28,241 bases of DNA from an uncultured Eubacteriales bacterium (lineage in GTDB: Bacteria; Bacillota; Clostridia; Oscillospirales; Oscillospiraceae). Location of the stretch: NCBI GenBank assembly GCA_900546615.1, contig URDJ01000035.1, positions 1-28,241 on the forward strand, in the 5' to 3' direction. How positions within the stretch are numbered: the stretch's first letter is position 1; each line of letters starts with the position of its first letter. Below the pieces are notes generated by a model. It worked only from the letters and a program-made list of their open reading frames with translations. It had not been told where the DNA came from and did not search any database. The translations under genes were made by a program, and so were the position numbers. Below are positions 7,671 to 16,570 of this stretch, piece after piece.

Positions 7671-8359
7671 CCGACCACCTCGCCGCAGACACGGTATTCC
7701 GTCTCCGGCGTCAATTCTATAGGACCATACGCGGGGTTTGCCGACATGAGGCAGGCCCCGCTTTCGTCCACATGCAGCCTCTTGCAGTAGGCCATGCCGC
7801 CCACGACGAAGATGCCGACGCGCCCGCTCTCGAGCGTCTCGCGCCGCTTCACCCAGACGATCTGCCCGTCCTCAATCTCAGGCTCCATACTGTCGCCCGC
7901 TATCCTCACGGCGAAGTCGGCTTCCTCGGGCGCGGCCGAAGCGTCCACCGGCTCGCAGTCGTCCCCGTCCAAAAACTGGCCCGTGCCCGCAGAGGCCGCC
8001 AGCGTATAGAGCGGCAGCACCCGCCCGCGCGTCTCGTCCGCCTCCGCGTACAGCCCGCTCGCCAGCAGTACCCTTATATAATTTGCGACGAGCCGCCGTC
8101 CCTCGGCGTTCAGCCCCGCGGTGCTGCCGCCCCGCCCGGTGAAGGTGCCCATGACATCCGTCACGCCGTATATCTCGCACAGCTTCAAAAACTGCGCCGC
8201 GTTCGGCATGGTCATGTCCTTCTCCCACTTGCTGATGCCCGCCGGTTTTATATCAACGCCCTCGGCCGCGAGCAGCTCGGAGACCCGCGGCTGGGTCAGA
8301 CCGGCCTCCCGCCTGAGCGACGTAAGTATCGTACCAAGAGATTTTTTCACCGGCATCAT
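7667..8359 (-). CDS. LexA-like XRE/S24 autocleavable repressor
   Basis: An N-terminal Cro/C1 helix-turn-helix (about 8-70, LTQPRVSELLAAEG...GISKWEKD) is joined to a C-terminal S24 peptidase domain. A cleavage-type Ala-Gly pair lies at 124-125 (AASAGTG), the nucleophile Ser157 in GDSMEP, and the general-base Lys193 in YCKRL. Such proteins are DNA-damage- or stress-triggered repressors that cleave themselves. At 230 residues it resembles phage CI-type or HdiR-type regulators more than LexA. ATG at 8359 or 8356 follows TAGGAG; the exact start is ambiguous. It is divergent from a peroxiredoxin gene, which could be a target. The stop overlaps the nth stop. Confidence 0.88.
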   Translation of the reverse strand: MMPVKKSLGTILTSLRREAGLTQPRVSELLAAEGVDIKPAGISKWEKDMTMPNAAQFLKLCEIYGVTDVMGTFTGRGGSTAGLNAEGRRLVANYIRVLLASGLYAEADETRGRVLPLYTLAASAGTGQFLDGDDCEPVDASAAPEEADFAVRIAGDSMEPEIEDGQIVWVKRRETLESGRVGIFVVGGMAYCKRLHVDESGACLMSANPAYGPIELTPETEYRVCGEVVG

Positions 8360-8374
8360 CTCCTAACAGGACAC

Positions 8375-8403
8375 AGTATAACAGATTTCCCCTCCGATAG
8401 CAA
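8375..8403 (-). promoter_or_regulatory. Promoter of the S24 repressor gene
   Basis: On the minus strand TTGCTA (8398-8403) and TATACT (8375-8380) are separated by exactly 17 bases. Transcription would start about 10 bases before the ribosome site. No clear dyad operator was found by eye. Confidence 0.6.
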
Positions 8404-8497
8404 GCACATTCCCTCTGTGACTTTGTTACCGACAGTGAGAAGATCCTGAGGTACAGTTAGCTCACACAAACACAAAACACTTCAGGAGGTATTCAAA

Positions 8498-9175
8498 ATG
8501 GAAAGCAACGTTCGGAACCGCATGCCTCTCATTGGAGATATAGCCCCCAGCTTCAAGGCCGTGACCACGCAGGGCAACATCAGCTTCCCCGAGGACTACA
8601 AGGGCAAGTGGGTCATCCTGTTCAGCCATCCCGCCGATTTCACTCCCGTCTGCACCACCGAGTTCATGACCTTCGCGTCCATGGCGGACGAGTTCAAGGC
8701 GATGAACACCGAGCTCGTGGGCCTGTCGGTCGATTCCCTCTACGCGCACATCGCCTGGCTGCGCAAGATTCAGGAGCTGAGCTGGAACGGCAAGGAACAC
8801 GTCGAGGTAAAGTTCCCGCTCATCGAGGACATCCGCATGGAGGTCGCGAATAAGTACGGCATGATACAGCCCGGCCAGAGCAACACGCAGGCCGTGCGCG
8901 CGGTGTTCGTCATCGACCCGGAGTCGAAGATCAGGCTCATCCTCTACTACCCTCTCAGCACCGGGCGCAACTTCGACGAGATAAAGCGCATCATCCAGGC
9001 CCTGCAGAAGGCCGACACGGAGAACGTGGCCACCCCGGCCGACTGGCGCCCCGGCGACGACGTTATCGTCCCCACCGCCGGCAGCTGCGGCACCGCCAAG
9101 GAGCGCATGGACAACCAGACCGACGACCAGTACTGCCTCGACTGGTTCATGTGCTTCAGAAAAGAGAAGAAATAA
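8498..9175 (+). CDS. Peroxiredoxin, Prx6/archaeal-thioredoxin-peroxidase-like
   Basis: This 225-residue cytoplasmic thiol peroxidase reduces hydrogen peroxide and organic hydroperoxides. The peroxidatic cysteine is Cys52 in FTPVCTTEF. The long C-terminus carries Cys213 and Cys219 spaced C-x5-C (CLDWFMC), as in archaeal-type Prx6 proteins where a C-terminal cysteine resolves the sulfenic acid. The start is ATG at 8498 with CAGGAGG. It stands alone, with a hairpin terminator downstream, opposite the S24 repressor. I could not define a convincing promoter in the shared 138-base gap. Confidence 0.93.
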   Translation: MESNVRNRMPLIGDIAPSFKAVTTQGNISFPEDYKGKWVILFSHPADFTPVCTTEFMTFASMADEFKAMNTELVGLSVDSLYAHIAWLRKIQELSWNGKEHVEVKFPLIEDIRMEVANKYGMIQPGQSNTQAVRAVFVIDPESKIRLILYYPLSTGRNFDEIKRIIQALQKADTENVATPADWRPGDDVIVPTAGSCGTAKERMDNQTDDQYCLDWFMCFRKEKK

Positions 9176-9188
9176 GCCTGAATACCCG

Positions 9189-9223
9189 ACGGGCCGGAGC
9201 GATATGCTCCGGCCCGTACTTTT
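9189..9223 (+). terminator. Intrinsic terminator of the peroxiredoxin gene
   Basis: A perfect 12-bp GC-rich stem (9189-9200 with 9206-9217, loop GATAT) is followed by ACTTTTG, starting 13 bases after the peroxiredoxin stop. Confidence 0.75.
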
Positions 9224-9316
9224 GCCGCTGCCCGGGATGGAAGCGGGGAGCGTAGGGGGATTGCCAAATTTGCGGGGATGTTGTAAAATTGAATGATTTT
9301 GAAATGAGGTGTCGGG

Positions 9317-9952
9317 ATGGCGGAGTATATCGTGCCGGCCGGGTATGGCGAGGCTGAGTATGTGGATAAAAAATCGCGTTTTATCGGGCAGGTGCAGCAT
9401 GCCGGGTCGGAGGCCGAGGCAATGGCCTTCGTTGAGAGCGTGCGCAAAAAGTACCCGGACGCGACCCACAATGTCTGGGCATATGTCCTCAGCTCTGGCG
9501 CGATGCGCTGGTCAGATGACGGCGAGCCGGGCGGCACCTCGGGTCAGCCCACGCTGAATGTCTTCCGCTCCGCCGGTGTCTGTGACGTCTGCTGCGTCGT
9601 GACGCGCTACTTCGGAGGCATACTGCTCGGCTCCGGCGGACTGGTCAGGGCCTACTCCAAGGCAGCATCCATGGCGCTCGAGGCCGCCGGCCGGGCGCGC
9701 ATGGCAGAGTGGAGCGTTGTCGAGACCGTCTGCGGCTACGCCCAGTACGAGCGCGTCCGCCGCCTGCTCGCCGACCTCGGCGCCGCCGATCTGGAGGCCT
9801 CCTTCGCCGCCGATGTCGCAGTCACCGCCCTGCTGCCCGCCGACGCCGCCGGTACCTTCGCCTCAAGGCTCACCGACGTGACCGCAGGGAGCGCACAGTG
9901 TCGCGTCTCAGGCAGCGTTTTCAGACCGCAAAAAATTTTTTCGGAAAATTAG
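9317..9952 (+). CDS. YigZ/IMPACT family protein (UPF0029)
   Basis: This 211-residue protein has the YigZ-family signature: KKSRFIGQV near the N-terminus, THNVWAYVL, the WSDDGEPGGTSGQP core, and RYFGGILLGSGGLVRAYSKAA, followed by a C-terminal ferredoxin-like half. The family is related to eukaryotic IMPACT, which acts in translation control; the bacterial role is not settled. The start is ATG at 9317 after TGAGGT. A 52-base gap separates it from the dgt-like gene. Confidence 0.92.
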   Translation: MAEYIVPAGYGEAEYVDKKSRFIGQVQHAGSEAEAMAFVESVRKKYPDATHNVWAYVLSSGAMRWSDDGEPGGTSGQPTLNVFRSAGVCDVCCVVTRYFGGILLGSGGLVRAYSKAASMALEAAGRARMAEWSVVETVCGYAQYERVRRLLADLGAADLEASFAADVAVTALLPADAAGTFASRLTDVTAGSAQCRVSGSVFRPQKIFSEN

Positions 9953-10004
9953 AGGATTTTTGAAGACTGCGTCGTATATATAGATGAGGAAAGGAGGAGC
10001 GCAC

Positions 10005-11006
10005 ATGGAAATGCCCAGAGAAGCAAGACAGCATATGGAAGAACTGCTCGTTTCGCCCAGAGGCGTTCGGGCCGCGGACAGCTCAGGCAGGCCCAGACCC
10101 GAGCCGGAATGCGAGGTGCGCACCTGCTTCCAGCGCGATATTGACCGCATCATCCACTGCAAGAGTTTCCGCAGGCTCAAGCACAAGACACAGGTCTTTC
10201 TACAGCCGGAGGGCGACCACTACCGCACGCGGCTCACGCATACGCTCGAGGTCGCAAGGATAGCCCGGACGATATCAAGGGCTCTTATGCTCAACGAGGA
10301 CCTCACGGAGGCCATAGCGCTCGGGCACGACCTCGGGCATACGCCATTCGGCCACGCGGGCGAGCGGGCGCTCAATGAGATATTCCCCGGCGGCTTCCGC
10401 CACTATGAGCAGAGCCTTCGCGTAGTGGACAGGCTCGAAAAGGACGGCCGGGGCCTCAACCTTTGCAACGAGACGCGCATCGGCATCCTCAACCACACCA
10501 CCGGCCAGCCGCGCGGCAGCCTTGAGGCAGATGTCGTACGCATGTCCGACAAGATCGCCTACATAAACCACGACCTCGACGACGCCGAACGCGCCGGTAT
10601 CCTCGCACCCGGCGACGAGCCGCAGGTCATACGCGATAAAATAGGCACCCGCAACAGCGAGCGCATCAACACCATCGTCATGGACGTCATCAAAAACAGC
10701 GCCGAAGAACTCAAAATGTCCAGCGGGATGTCCGCCGCCGTGGAGGAATTCACCGACTTCATGTACAGCTGCGTCTACAAAAACCCCGTCGCCAAGGGCG
10801 AGGAGGGTAAGGTCGGGAATATACTTTACAGCATATGGGAATATTATGTCAACCAACCTCAGAAGCTGCCGGAGGACTACCGCATGATAGCGGAGGAGGA
10901 CGGACTGGAGCGTGCGGTGACGGACTATGTTTCCGGCATGACGGACAAGTATGTGATGGACGTGTATTCGGAGTTGTTCATTCCGAAGTCGTGGCAGGTG
11001 CGCTGA
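10005..11006 (+). CDS. dGTPase-like HD-domain triphosphohydrolase
   Basis: This 333-residue HD-domain protein belongs to the deoxyguanosinetriphosphate triphosphohydrolase-like family, which cuts dNTPs to deoxynucleosides and tripolyphosphate. Metal-binding residues are His79 (RTRLTHTLEV), the HD pair His108-Asp109 (GHDLGHTPFGH), and an Asp in VRMSDKIAYINHD. I placed the start at ATG 10005, which follows AAAGGAGG by seven bases; a frame open from 9984 would place the ribosome site inside the gene. It is the first gene of the dgt-like, dnaG, rpoD set, an order common in Clostridia. A DNA-precursor function beside primase is a sensible link. Confidence 0.93.
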   Translation: MEMPREARQHMEELLVSPRGVRAADSSGRPRPEPECEVRTCFQRDIDRIIHCKSFRRLKHKTQVFLQPEGDHYRTRLTHTLEVARIARTISRALMLNEDLTEAIALGHDLGHTPFGHAGERALNEIFPGGFRHYEQSLRVVDRLEKDGRGLNLCNETRIGILNHTTGQPRGSLEADVVRMSDKIAYINHDLDDAERAGILAPGDEPQVIRDKIGTRNSERINTIVMDVIKNSAEELKMSSGMSAAVEEFTDFMYSCVYKNPVAKGEEGKVGNILYSIWEYYVNQPQKLPEDYRMIAEEDGLERAVTDYVSGMTDKYVMDVYSELFIPKSWQVR

Positions 11007-11020
11007 GGGGGGGTCCGATA

Positions 11021-12751
11021 TTGGCATTTTCGCCTGAGTTTTTGCAGGAGCTGTCCGACCGCAATCCCATAGAGGATGTGGTGGGCGAGTATGTGAACCT
11101 GTCGAAGCGGTCGGGTCAGAACCTGTTCGGGCTTTGTCCCTTCCATAGCGAGAAGACGCCGTCGTTTTCGGTTTCGCCGTCGAAGCAGATATATCACTGT
11201 TTCGGCTGCGGCAAGGGCGGCAGCGTGATAAACTTTATAATGGAGATCGAGAACCTCAGCTTCAGCGACGCGGTGGAATTCCTGGCGAGGCGTGCAGGAA
11301 TGGCCGTGCCTGAGCGCCAGGGCGACACCGGACGCAAAAAGCGCGAGAGGATGTATGCGCTCAACCGCGACGCGGCTAGGTTTTTCTACGAGCAGCTCGG
11401 CACCGAGGATGGCAGGCGCGCGTCGGAGTACATGGCAAGGCGAGGCATCAGCCCTTCTACTGCGCGGCGCTTCGGCCTGGGCTGTGCGCCAAACAGCTGG
11501 TCCAGGCTGATGGACGCCATGCTGGACAAGGGCTACACTGAGTGGGAGCTTTCGGACGCCGGCCTCGTGAAACGAGGGCAGAAGAAAAACTGCTACGACA
11601 CCTTCAGGGACCGGCTGATGTTCCCCGTCATTGACGTGAGGGGCAACGTCATCGGGTTCTCGGGCAGGATACTCGGAGACGGCGAACCGAAGTACCTGAA
11701 CACGCCTGAAACACTGGTTTTTAGCAAAAGTCACAACCTTTTCGGCTTAAATCTGGCTAAAAAGTCGAAATCCGGGTACATTATCCTCGTTGAGGGCAAT
11801 ATCGACGTGGTATCGCTGCACCAGGCGGGCTTTGACAATGCGGTGGCTTCGCTCGGCACATCGCTGACGCCGGAGCAGGCGCGGCTCATCTCGCGCTTCA
11901 AGAACGAGGTGGTCATTGCCTACGACGCAGACGAGGCAGGGCGCAAGGCCTCGCAGCGGGCGATAAGCATACTTGAGAAGCTGGAGCTGAAGGTCAGGGT
12001 GCTGACGGTCAGCGGGGCAAAGGACCCGGACGAGTTTATAAAGGCCAAGGGCGCGGAGGCGTTCAGGAACCTGCTGTCGGGCAGTGAGAACCATATCGAG
12101 TACCGGCTCGAGCAGGTCAGGGCGACGTGTGATCTCGGTACGTCCGAGGGCAAGGTAAGCTTTCTCAAGGGTGCGGCAGAGGTGATAGCTGAGCTGCCTG
12201 ACCCGGCGTCGAGGGAGGTCTACTCGCTGAAGACGGCGGAGGTCTGCGGCGTCTCGGCGGCGGCGGTGCAGGACGAGGTACGGCAGGTGCGGCGGCGCAA
12301 GCTGGCATCCGCCAGGAAACGTCTGCAAAAAGAGGAGATGCGCCCGGCGAGCATGTCTCAGCCGCGGGAACGCGGCATACGGTACAAGGACCCGCGCTCC
12401 GCGGCCGCGGAGGAGGGCGTCATTCGCCTGCTGAGCCTGGACCCGGCAGTATTCAGGGGCCTTGAGCTGGGAGAGAAGGATTTCTCCTCGCCGGAGCTTT
12501 GGGACATCTACTCTGCGCTGAAGCAGCACACTGACGAGGGCCTGAGAGCGTCACCCGCGGCGCTGAGCGGGGAGCTGTCACCGGAGGAGTTTTCACTATT
12601 CACGAGCATCATCCAGCAGCCGGTCAATTCCTCGAACGCGAGGCAGGCGCTGGAGGATTACATAGCGATCATGAGGCGGCGCGGCGAGCAGGAGAACAGT
12701 CTTCTGGATATTCAGGCGCAGCAACTAAAGACAAAGAGTTACGGAGGATGA
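11021..12751 (+). CDS. dnaG: DNA primase
   Basis: DnaG makes RNA primers for DNA replication. In order there are a CHC2 zinc ribbon (Cys39, His42, Cys60, Cys63), the RNA-polymerase basic region (about 110-240), a TOPRIM domain with YIILVEGNIDVVSLHQAGF and VIAYDADEAGRKA, and a C-terminal helicase-interaction region (from about 450). I chose TTG at 11021 because GAGGGGGG lies eight bases upstream and the protein then begins MAFSPEFLQEL, giving 576 residues; the open frame upstream runs through the dgt-like gene in a non-conserved frame. It ends three bases before rpoD. Confidence 0.95.
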   Translation: MAFSPEFLQELSDRNPIEDVVGEYVNLSKRSGQNLFGLCPFHSEKTPSFSVSPSKQIYHCFGCGKGGSVINFIMEIENLSFSDAVEFLARRAGMAVPERQGDTGRKKRERMYALNRDAARFFYEQLGTEDGRRASEYMARRGISPSTARRFGLGCAPNSWSRLMDAMLDKGYTEWELSDAGLVKRGQKKNCYDTFRDRLMFPVIDVRGNVIGFSGRILGDGEPKYLNTPETLVFSKSHNLFGLNLAKKSKSGYIILVEGNIDVVSLHQAGFDNAVASLGTSLTPEQARLISRFKNEVVIAYDADEAGRKASQRAISILEKLELKVRVLTVSGAKDPDEFIKAKGAEAFRNLLSGSENHIEYRLEQVRATCDLGTSEGKVSFLKGAAEVIAELPDPASREVYSLKTAEVCGVSAAAVQDEVRQVRRRKLASARKRLQKEEMRPASMSQPRERGIRYKDPRSAAAEEGVIRLLSLDPAVFRGLELGEKDFSSPELWDIYSALKQHTDEGLRASPAALSGELSPEEFSLFTSIIQQPVNSSNARQALEDYIAIMRRRGEQENSLLDIQAQQLKTKSYGG

Positions 12752-12754
12752 GCC

Positions 12755-13993
12755 ATGTCTGAGAAGGATACGATCGAGAGCAGGGCGGCAGAGGAAGCTG
12801 CCGAGGCGAAGACGAAAGCGAAAAAGCGCAATTCGCACAAGGCTGAGGAAGCGCCCGTGCCGGAGGACCCGGAGCTTCTCGCAAAGCAGAAGGAGGAAAA
12901 GCTTAACGCCCTTATCGAAAAAGGCAAGAAATCCGGCAAGCTGACCTCGAAGGAGCTCATGGATGTGCTCGACGACATGAACCTCGAGCCGGAGGAGCTT
13001 GACAAGTTCTACGACAAGCTGGAGAATCTGGGCATCGACACGGCGGGGGAGGACATAGTGCCGCCGCTGGACGACGAGGCCCTGCCCGAGCTTGAGGAGC
13101 TGCAGGAGATCGAGGAGGTCACGGAGGAGGAGATAGCGGACACAGATTCGCTGGCCGACACCTTCTCGACGGACGACCCCGTGCGTATGTACCTCAAGGA
13201 GATCGGCAAGGTGCCGCTGCTCACGCCGGACGAGGAGCAGGAGCTGGCCCGCAGGATGGCCGACGGCGACGAGGAGGCCAAGCGCCGCATGGCCGAGGCT
13301 AACCTCCGTCTGGTCGTCTCCATAGCGAAGCGATACGTAGGGCGCGGGATGCTGTTCCTTGACCTGATACAGGAGGGCAACCTCGGTCTCATCAAGGCAG
13401 TGGACAAGTTCGACTACACCAAGGGCTACAAGTTCTCGACCTACGCGACTTGGTGGATACGTCAGGCGATAACCCGCGCGATAGCGGATCAGGCGAGGAC
13501 GATACGCATACCCGTCCATATGGTCGAGACCATCAACAAGGTCATCCGTGTGTCGAGACAGCTGCTGCAGGAGCTGGGACACGACCCCTCGGCGGAGGAG
13601 ATCGCCGAGGAGATGGGCATGGCCGTGGACAAGGTGCGCGACATACTCAAGATAGCGCAGGAGCCGGTGAGCCTCGAGACGCCAATAGGCGAGGAGGAGG
13701 ACAGCCATCTGGGCGATTTCATTCCGGACGAGGACGCGAGCGAGCCGAGCGAGGCAGCGAGCTTTTCGCTGCTGAAGGAGCAGCTTATGACGGTGCTCGA
13801 TACGCTGACACCGAGAGAGAAAAAGGTCCTCGAGCTGCGCTTCGGCATAGTAGACGGCCGCACCCGCACGCTCGAGGAGGTTGGCAAGGAGTTCAACGTT
13901 ACAAGGGAGCGCATAAGGCAGATCGAGGCCAAGGCGCTGAGGAAACTGCGCCACCCGAGCCGCTCGAAGAAGCTTAGGGACTTCCTAAACTAA
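12755..13993 (+). CDS. rpoD: Primary RNA polymerase sigma factor (sigma-A/RpoD)
   Basis: This 412-residue housekeeping sigma factor has region 1.2 ([17 protein letters not shown]), region 2 ([16 protein letters not shown], then [17 protein letters not shown], which contacts the -10 element), region 3 ([14 protein letters not shown]) and region 4 ([29 protein letters not shown], which contacts the -35 element). The N-terminus is long, Ala/Glu/Lys rich and acidic, with a region 1.1-like segment around [19 protein letters not shown]. The start ATG 12755 follows GGAGG. The promoters I call elsewhere in this window fit its TTGNNN/TATNNT pattern. Confidence 0.97.
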   Translation: MSEKDTIESRAAEEAAEAKTKAKKRNSHKAEEAPVPEDPELLAKQKEEKLNALIEKGKKSGKLTSKELMDVLDDMNLEPEELDKFYDKLENLGIDTAGEDIVPPLDDEALPELEELQEIEEVTEEEIADTDSLADTFSTDDPVRMYLKEIGKVPLLTPDEEQELARRMADGDEEAKRRMAEANLRLVVSIAKRYVGRGMLFLDLIQEGNLGLIKAVDKFDYTKGYKFSTYATWWIRQAITRAIADQARTIRIPVHMVETINKVIRVSRQLLQELGHDPSAEEIAEEMGMAVDKVRDILKIAQEPVSLETPIGEEEDSHLGDFIPDEDASEPSEAASFSLLKEQLMTVLDTLTPREKKVLELRFGIVDGRTRTLEEVGKEFNVTRERIRQIEAKALRKLRHPSRSKKLRDFLN

Positions 13994-14000
13994 AGTTTTT

Positions 14001-14140
14001 TGCCCCGCTTTTTTACAAAAAAGCGGGCAGGGTCCAGGGGTGGCGCCCCTGGTCGCGCTCCGCAGAGCGCGAAATTCCCCACTGCCCATAACAGGTCAGG
14101 AGGGGGGACAGGGGGGAACCCTACCAAGGGGTTCCCCCCT
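14001..14140. repeat. Compound intergenic hairpin array downstream of rpoD
   Basis: Four hairpins sit almost end to end: 14004-14014/14017-14027 (CCCGC plus T6 paired with A6 plus GCGGG), 14034-14040/14046-14052 (CCAGGGG/CCCCTGG), 14053-14060/14065-14072 (TCGCGCTC/GAGCGCGA), and 14111-14121/14129-14139 (GGGGGGAACCC/GGGTTCCCCCC). The first probably ends rpoD transcription. The rest is not needed for a terminator and is typical of dispersed intergenic repeat elements. A GGGGGG-ACA-GGGGGG tract before the last hairpin may also form quadruplex-like structure. No protein is encoded here. Confidence 0.55.
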
Positions 14141-14166
14141 CTAATTAAATATGAGGAAGTAATAAA

Positions 14167-14195
14167 AAAGCTCCGCTGACGAACAGCGGAGCTTT
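14167..14195 (-). terminator. Terminator of the CstA-family operon
   Basis: A perfect 12-bp stem (14167-14178 with 14184-14195, loop ACGAA) is followed on the minus strand by TTTATTACTT-type T-rich sequence; it begins 20 bases past the stop of the carbon-starvation transporter. On the plus strand it is followed by A residues, so it acts mainly on minus-strand transcripts. Confidence 0.8.
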
Positions 14196-14214
14196 AAAAA
14201 TGGTTTTAGCGAAA

Positions 14215-16002
14215 TTACTTGGTAGCCTCGACAGCCTTGGCGTCGCCGGTGATCTCGCCCTTCGCCTGCTTGGCAAAGGTCTGGATACCGCTGATGCTGA
14301 CGACGACGGCGAGGACGATGAGCGCCACGGCGAAGATGAGCTGGAACCAGATGGTCCAGTCAGCGCCGCCGGCCATGACGGAGTTGAGCCTCTGGGTAAC
14401 GGTGATGACCAGAGAGGTCAGGGTAGCGATCATCATGAAGACCATGGGGATGTAGAACATCTTGTTGCTCTTGCCGATGTTGCCGAGCCAGCAGGCGACG
14501 GCCATGAGAGCCAGGCCGGCGAGGAGCTGGTTGGCGGCGCCGAACAGAGCCCAGATGGCGGTGACGTTGGCGTAGCCGAGGGAGCAGCCGATGGCGACAA
14601 GGATGATGGTGCCGACCATGGGCTTGGCAAGGAAGCCGCGGAAGCCGGAGATCTTGGAGGGATCCTCGCCCTCACGCACGAAGAGCTCGGTGAACATGTA
14701 GCGGCCCAGACGGGTGCCGGTGTCCAGGGAGGTCAGCGCGAAGACGGAGACGGCCAGGGTCAGCAGGGTGTAAACGGTGTTGAACAGCGGGTTGGAGAAG
14801 TCCGCCACGGTGCCGGTCATGTTGGCAACGAGGGTGGCAAGGCCGCCGGCGAAGATGGTCGGAGGAGAGCTCATGGTGAGGCCCAGGCTGTTCTCGCCGC
14901 CCTGAACGAGGTGCCACACGGTGGCGGCAGCGATCAGGGAGAGGATGGCCAGGATGCACTCGACGATCATGGCGCCGTAGCCGATGACCTTGGCGTCCTT
15001 CTCGGAGTTGATCTGCTTGGAGCTGGTGCCGGAGGCGACCAGGCTGTGGAAGCCGGAGATGGCACCGCAGGCGACGGTGATGAACAGGGTCGGGAACAGA
15101 TAGCCGCTGCTGGACTGCCAGCCGGTGAAGGCCTCGAGCTCGAAGTTGCTGTTCCAGGAGCCGCCGAGGACGCCGACGAGGGCGAGGATCATCATGCCGT
15201 ACAGCAGGAAGCTGGACAGGTAGTCACGGGGCTGGAGGAGTATCCAGACCGGAAGCAGGGAGGCCAGGGTGATGTACACGGCGATGAAGATTATCCAGGG
15301 AGTACGCGGCAGGTTGATGCCGACGTTCAGGCCGATGAAGGTGATGACGATGATGCCGATGACGCCGACGACGGTCGCGGGACCGACCTTGGCGCCCCTG
15401 CGGTAGACGAAGTAGCCGAAGATGATGGCTATGACGATGAACAGCAGGCTCGTGGTCGCCGTGGAGGCGTTGCCGGAGGCGTTGTCCATGCCCACGGTGA
15501 TGAAGTCGTAGGGGTTGCCGTTGGCATCAACGGTGGACTGGAACGTACTGGCAACGACGGAGGTGAAGCTCGCAATGACGAGGATGAGGACCAGCAGCGC
15601 GAAGATGACGAACAGCTTGTAGGCCTTGGGGCCGATGTTGTCCTTTATAACCTCACCGATGGAGCGGCCGCCGTGACGAATGGAGGCGAACAGAGCGCCG
15701 AAGTCGTGCATGGCGCCGAAGAAGATACCGCCGATGACGACCCAGAGGAAGACGGGCAGCCAGCCGAACACAGCCGCCTGAATGGGGCCGTTGATGGGGC
15801 CGGCGCCGGCGATGGACGAGAAGTGGTGGCCCATCAGAACGGCGGGGTTGGCAGGGACAAAGTCCTTGTTGTCAAACTTGGTGTGCGCGGGGGTCGGACG
15901 GTCGGGGTTCACGCCCCACTTCTTGGCAAGCCAGGAGCCGTAGAATATGTAGCCCAGGCCCAGAAGAACTATGCCGACAACCAGAATGAGAATTGCGGTC
16001 AT
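14215..16002 (-). CDS. Carbon starvation (CstA/BtsT-family) membrane transporter
   Basis: This 595-residue, very hydrophobic protein has about 14-16 predicted helices. The family signature PAVLMGHHFSSIAGAGPINGPIQAAVFGWLPV is near the N-terminus (about 53-84). CstA-family proteins import pyruvate, peptides or amino acids in carbon-limited cells; which substrate applies here cannot be read. It is shorter than E. coli CstA (about 700 residues) but within the range of Gram-positive members. The start ATG 16002 overlaps the stop of the upstream unknown gene (ATGA), so the two are translationally coupled. A strong terminator follows. Confidence 0.94.
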   Translation of the reverse strand: MTAILILVVGIVLLGLGYIFYGSWLAKKWGVNPDRPTPAHTKFDNKDFVPANPAVLMGHHFSSIAGAGPINGPIQAAVFGWLPVFLWVVIGGIFFGAMHDFGALFASIRHGGRSIGEVIKDNIGPKAYKLFVIFALLVLILVIASFTSVVASTFQSTVDANGNPYDFITVGMDNASGNASTATTSLLFIVIAIIFGYFVYRRGAKVGPATVVGVIGIIVITFIGLNVGINLPRTPWIIFIAVYITLASLLPVWILLQPRDYLSSFLLYGMMILALVGVLGGSWNSNFELEAFTGWQSSSGYLFPTLFITVACGAISGFHSLVASGTSSKQINSEKDAKVIGYGAMIVECILAILSLIAAATVWHLVQGGENSLGLTMSSPPTIFAGGLATLVANMTGTVADFSNPLFNTVYTLLTLAVSVFALTSLDTGTRLGRYMFTELFVREGEDPSKISGFRGFLAKPMVGTIILVAIGCSLGYANVTAIWALFGAANQLLAGLALMAVACWLGNIGKSNKMFYIPMVFMMIATLTSLVITVTQRLNSVMAGGADWTIWFQLIFAVALIVLAVVVSISGIQTFAKQAKGEITGDAKAVEATK

Positions 16003-16517
16003 ACTTTTTCACTCCTTAACAATTTCCTGAAAAAACTCACAAGATTGCTGCCAGCTTTGTTTGTCGCGATCAACTCCTTTTCCAAACCCACAGCCGCTGT
16101 CCTCAGGGCTGTCCAGCCCCAAAGCCCCAGCTTGAAGCTCTTGTAGAACTTCCGGCTGCGTATGATTTTGGCTGCTTCGTCTTCTATTACATCCGCTACG
16201 AAGAGAGCGATGATGTACGATTCACGGTGCTCCGGATCGGGCTTAATCTTGGGCAGCCCATCCTCCAGCGCAAAATCCATGCACCTGGACGCCGTGTCAG
16301 CGTCCAAAACAGGCACAGAGAAGATATAGGCATACTCATTAGTCTCAGCCGCCCATATCTTCGCCTTCTTTATGAGAACGTAACCCTCGCTGCGCACATG
16401 AAATGTTGCCGTGTATAAAAGCGGCAGCCCCGAGTCGGCGTTCCCATCCTCGATATCATAATAGTACTCGTAGGATTCCCTCAGCTTTTCAAGCAGTTTG
16501 GCCCTGTCCCATGCCAA
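15999..16517 (-). CDS. Unknown protein coupled to the CstA-family transporter
   Basis: This 172-residue soluble protein has no signal peptide and no clear domain that I recognise. It has a compact mixed sequence with ADSGLPLLYTATFHVRSEGYVLIKKAKIWAAETNEY in the first half, which may be a beta-sheet fold, and a basic amphipathic C-terminus. The start is TTG at 16517 because no in-frame ATG or GTG lies upstream and GGGGG is eight bases before it; an ATG at 16512 is out of frame. It is first in the transcript from the promoter at 16571-16599 and overlaps the transporter start by four bases, so a regulatory or accessory role with the transporter is likely but unproven. Confidence 0.75.
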   Translation of the reverse strand: MAWDRAKLLEKLRESYEYYYDIEDGNADSGLPLLYTATFHVRSEGYVLIKKAKIWAAETNEYAYIFSVPVLDADTASRCMDFALEDGLPKIKPDPEHRESYIIALFVADVIEDEAAKIIRSRKFYKSFKLGLWGWTALRTAAVGLEKELIATNKAGSNLVSFFRKLLRSEKV

Positions 16518-16570
16518 CGATCATACCCCCGGATCATGCGCTCGCTGATTTCTTGCCTAAAGCTATCCAT

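Noticed and set aside
8462..9469. Minus-strand frame opposite the peroxiredoxin
   Set aside because: It spans the peroxiredoxin, its terminator and the next promoter region, so it is not a gene.
14200..16146. Plus-strand frame of 648 codons opposite the CstA-family gene
   Set aside because: Composition is Gly/Asp/Glu/Val repeats typical of a strand shadow, and the minus strand encodes a clear membrane transporter.
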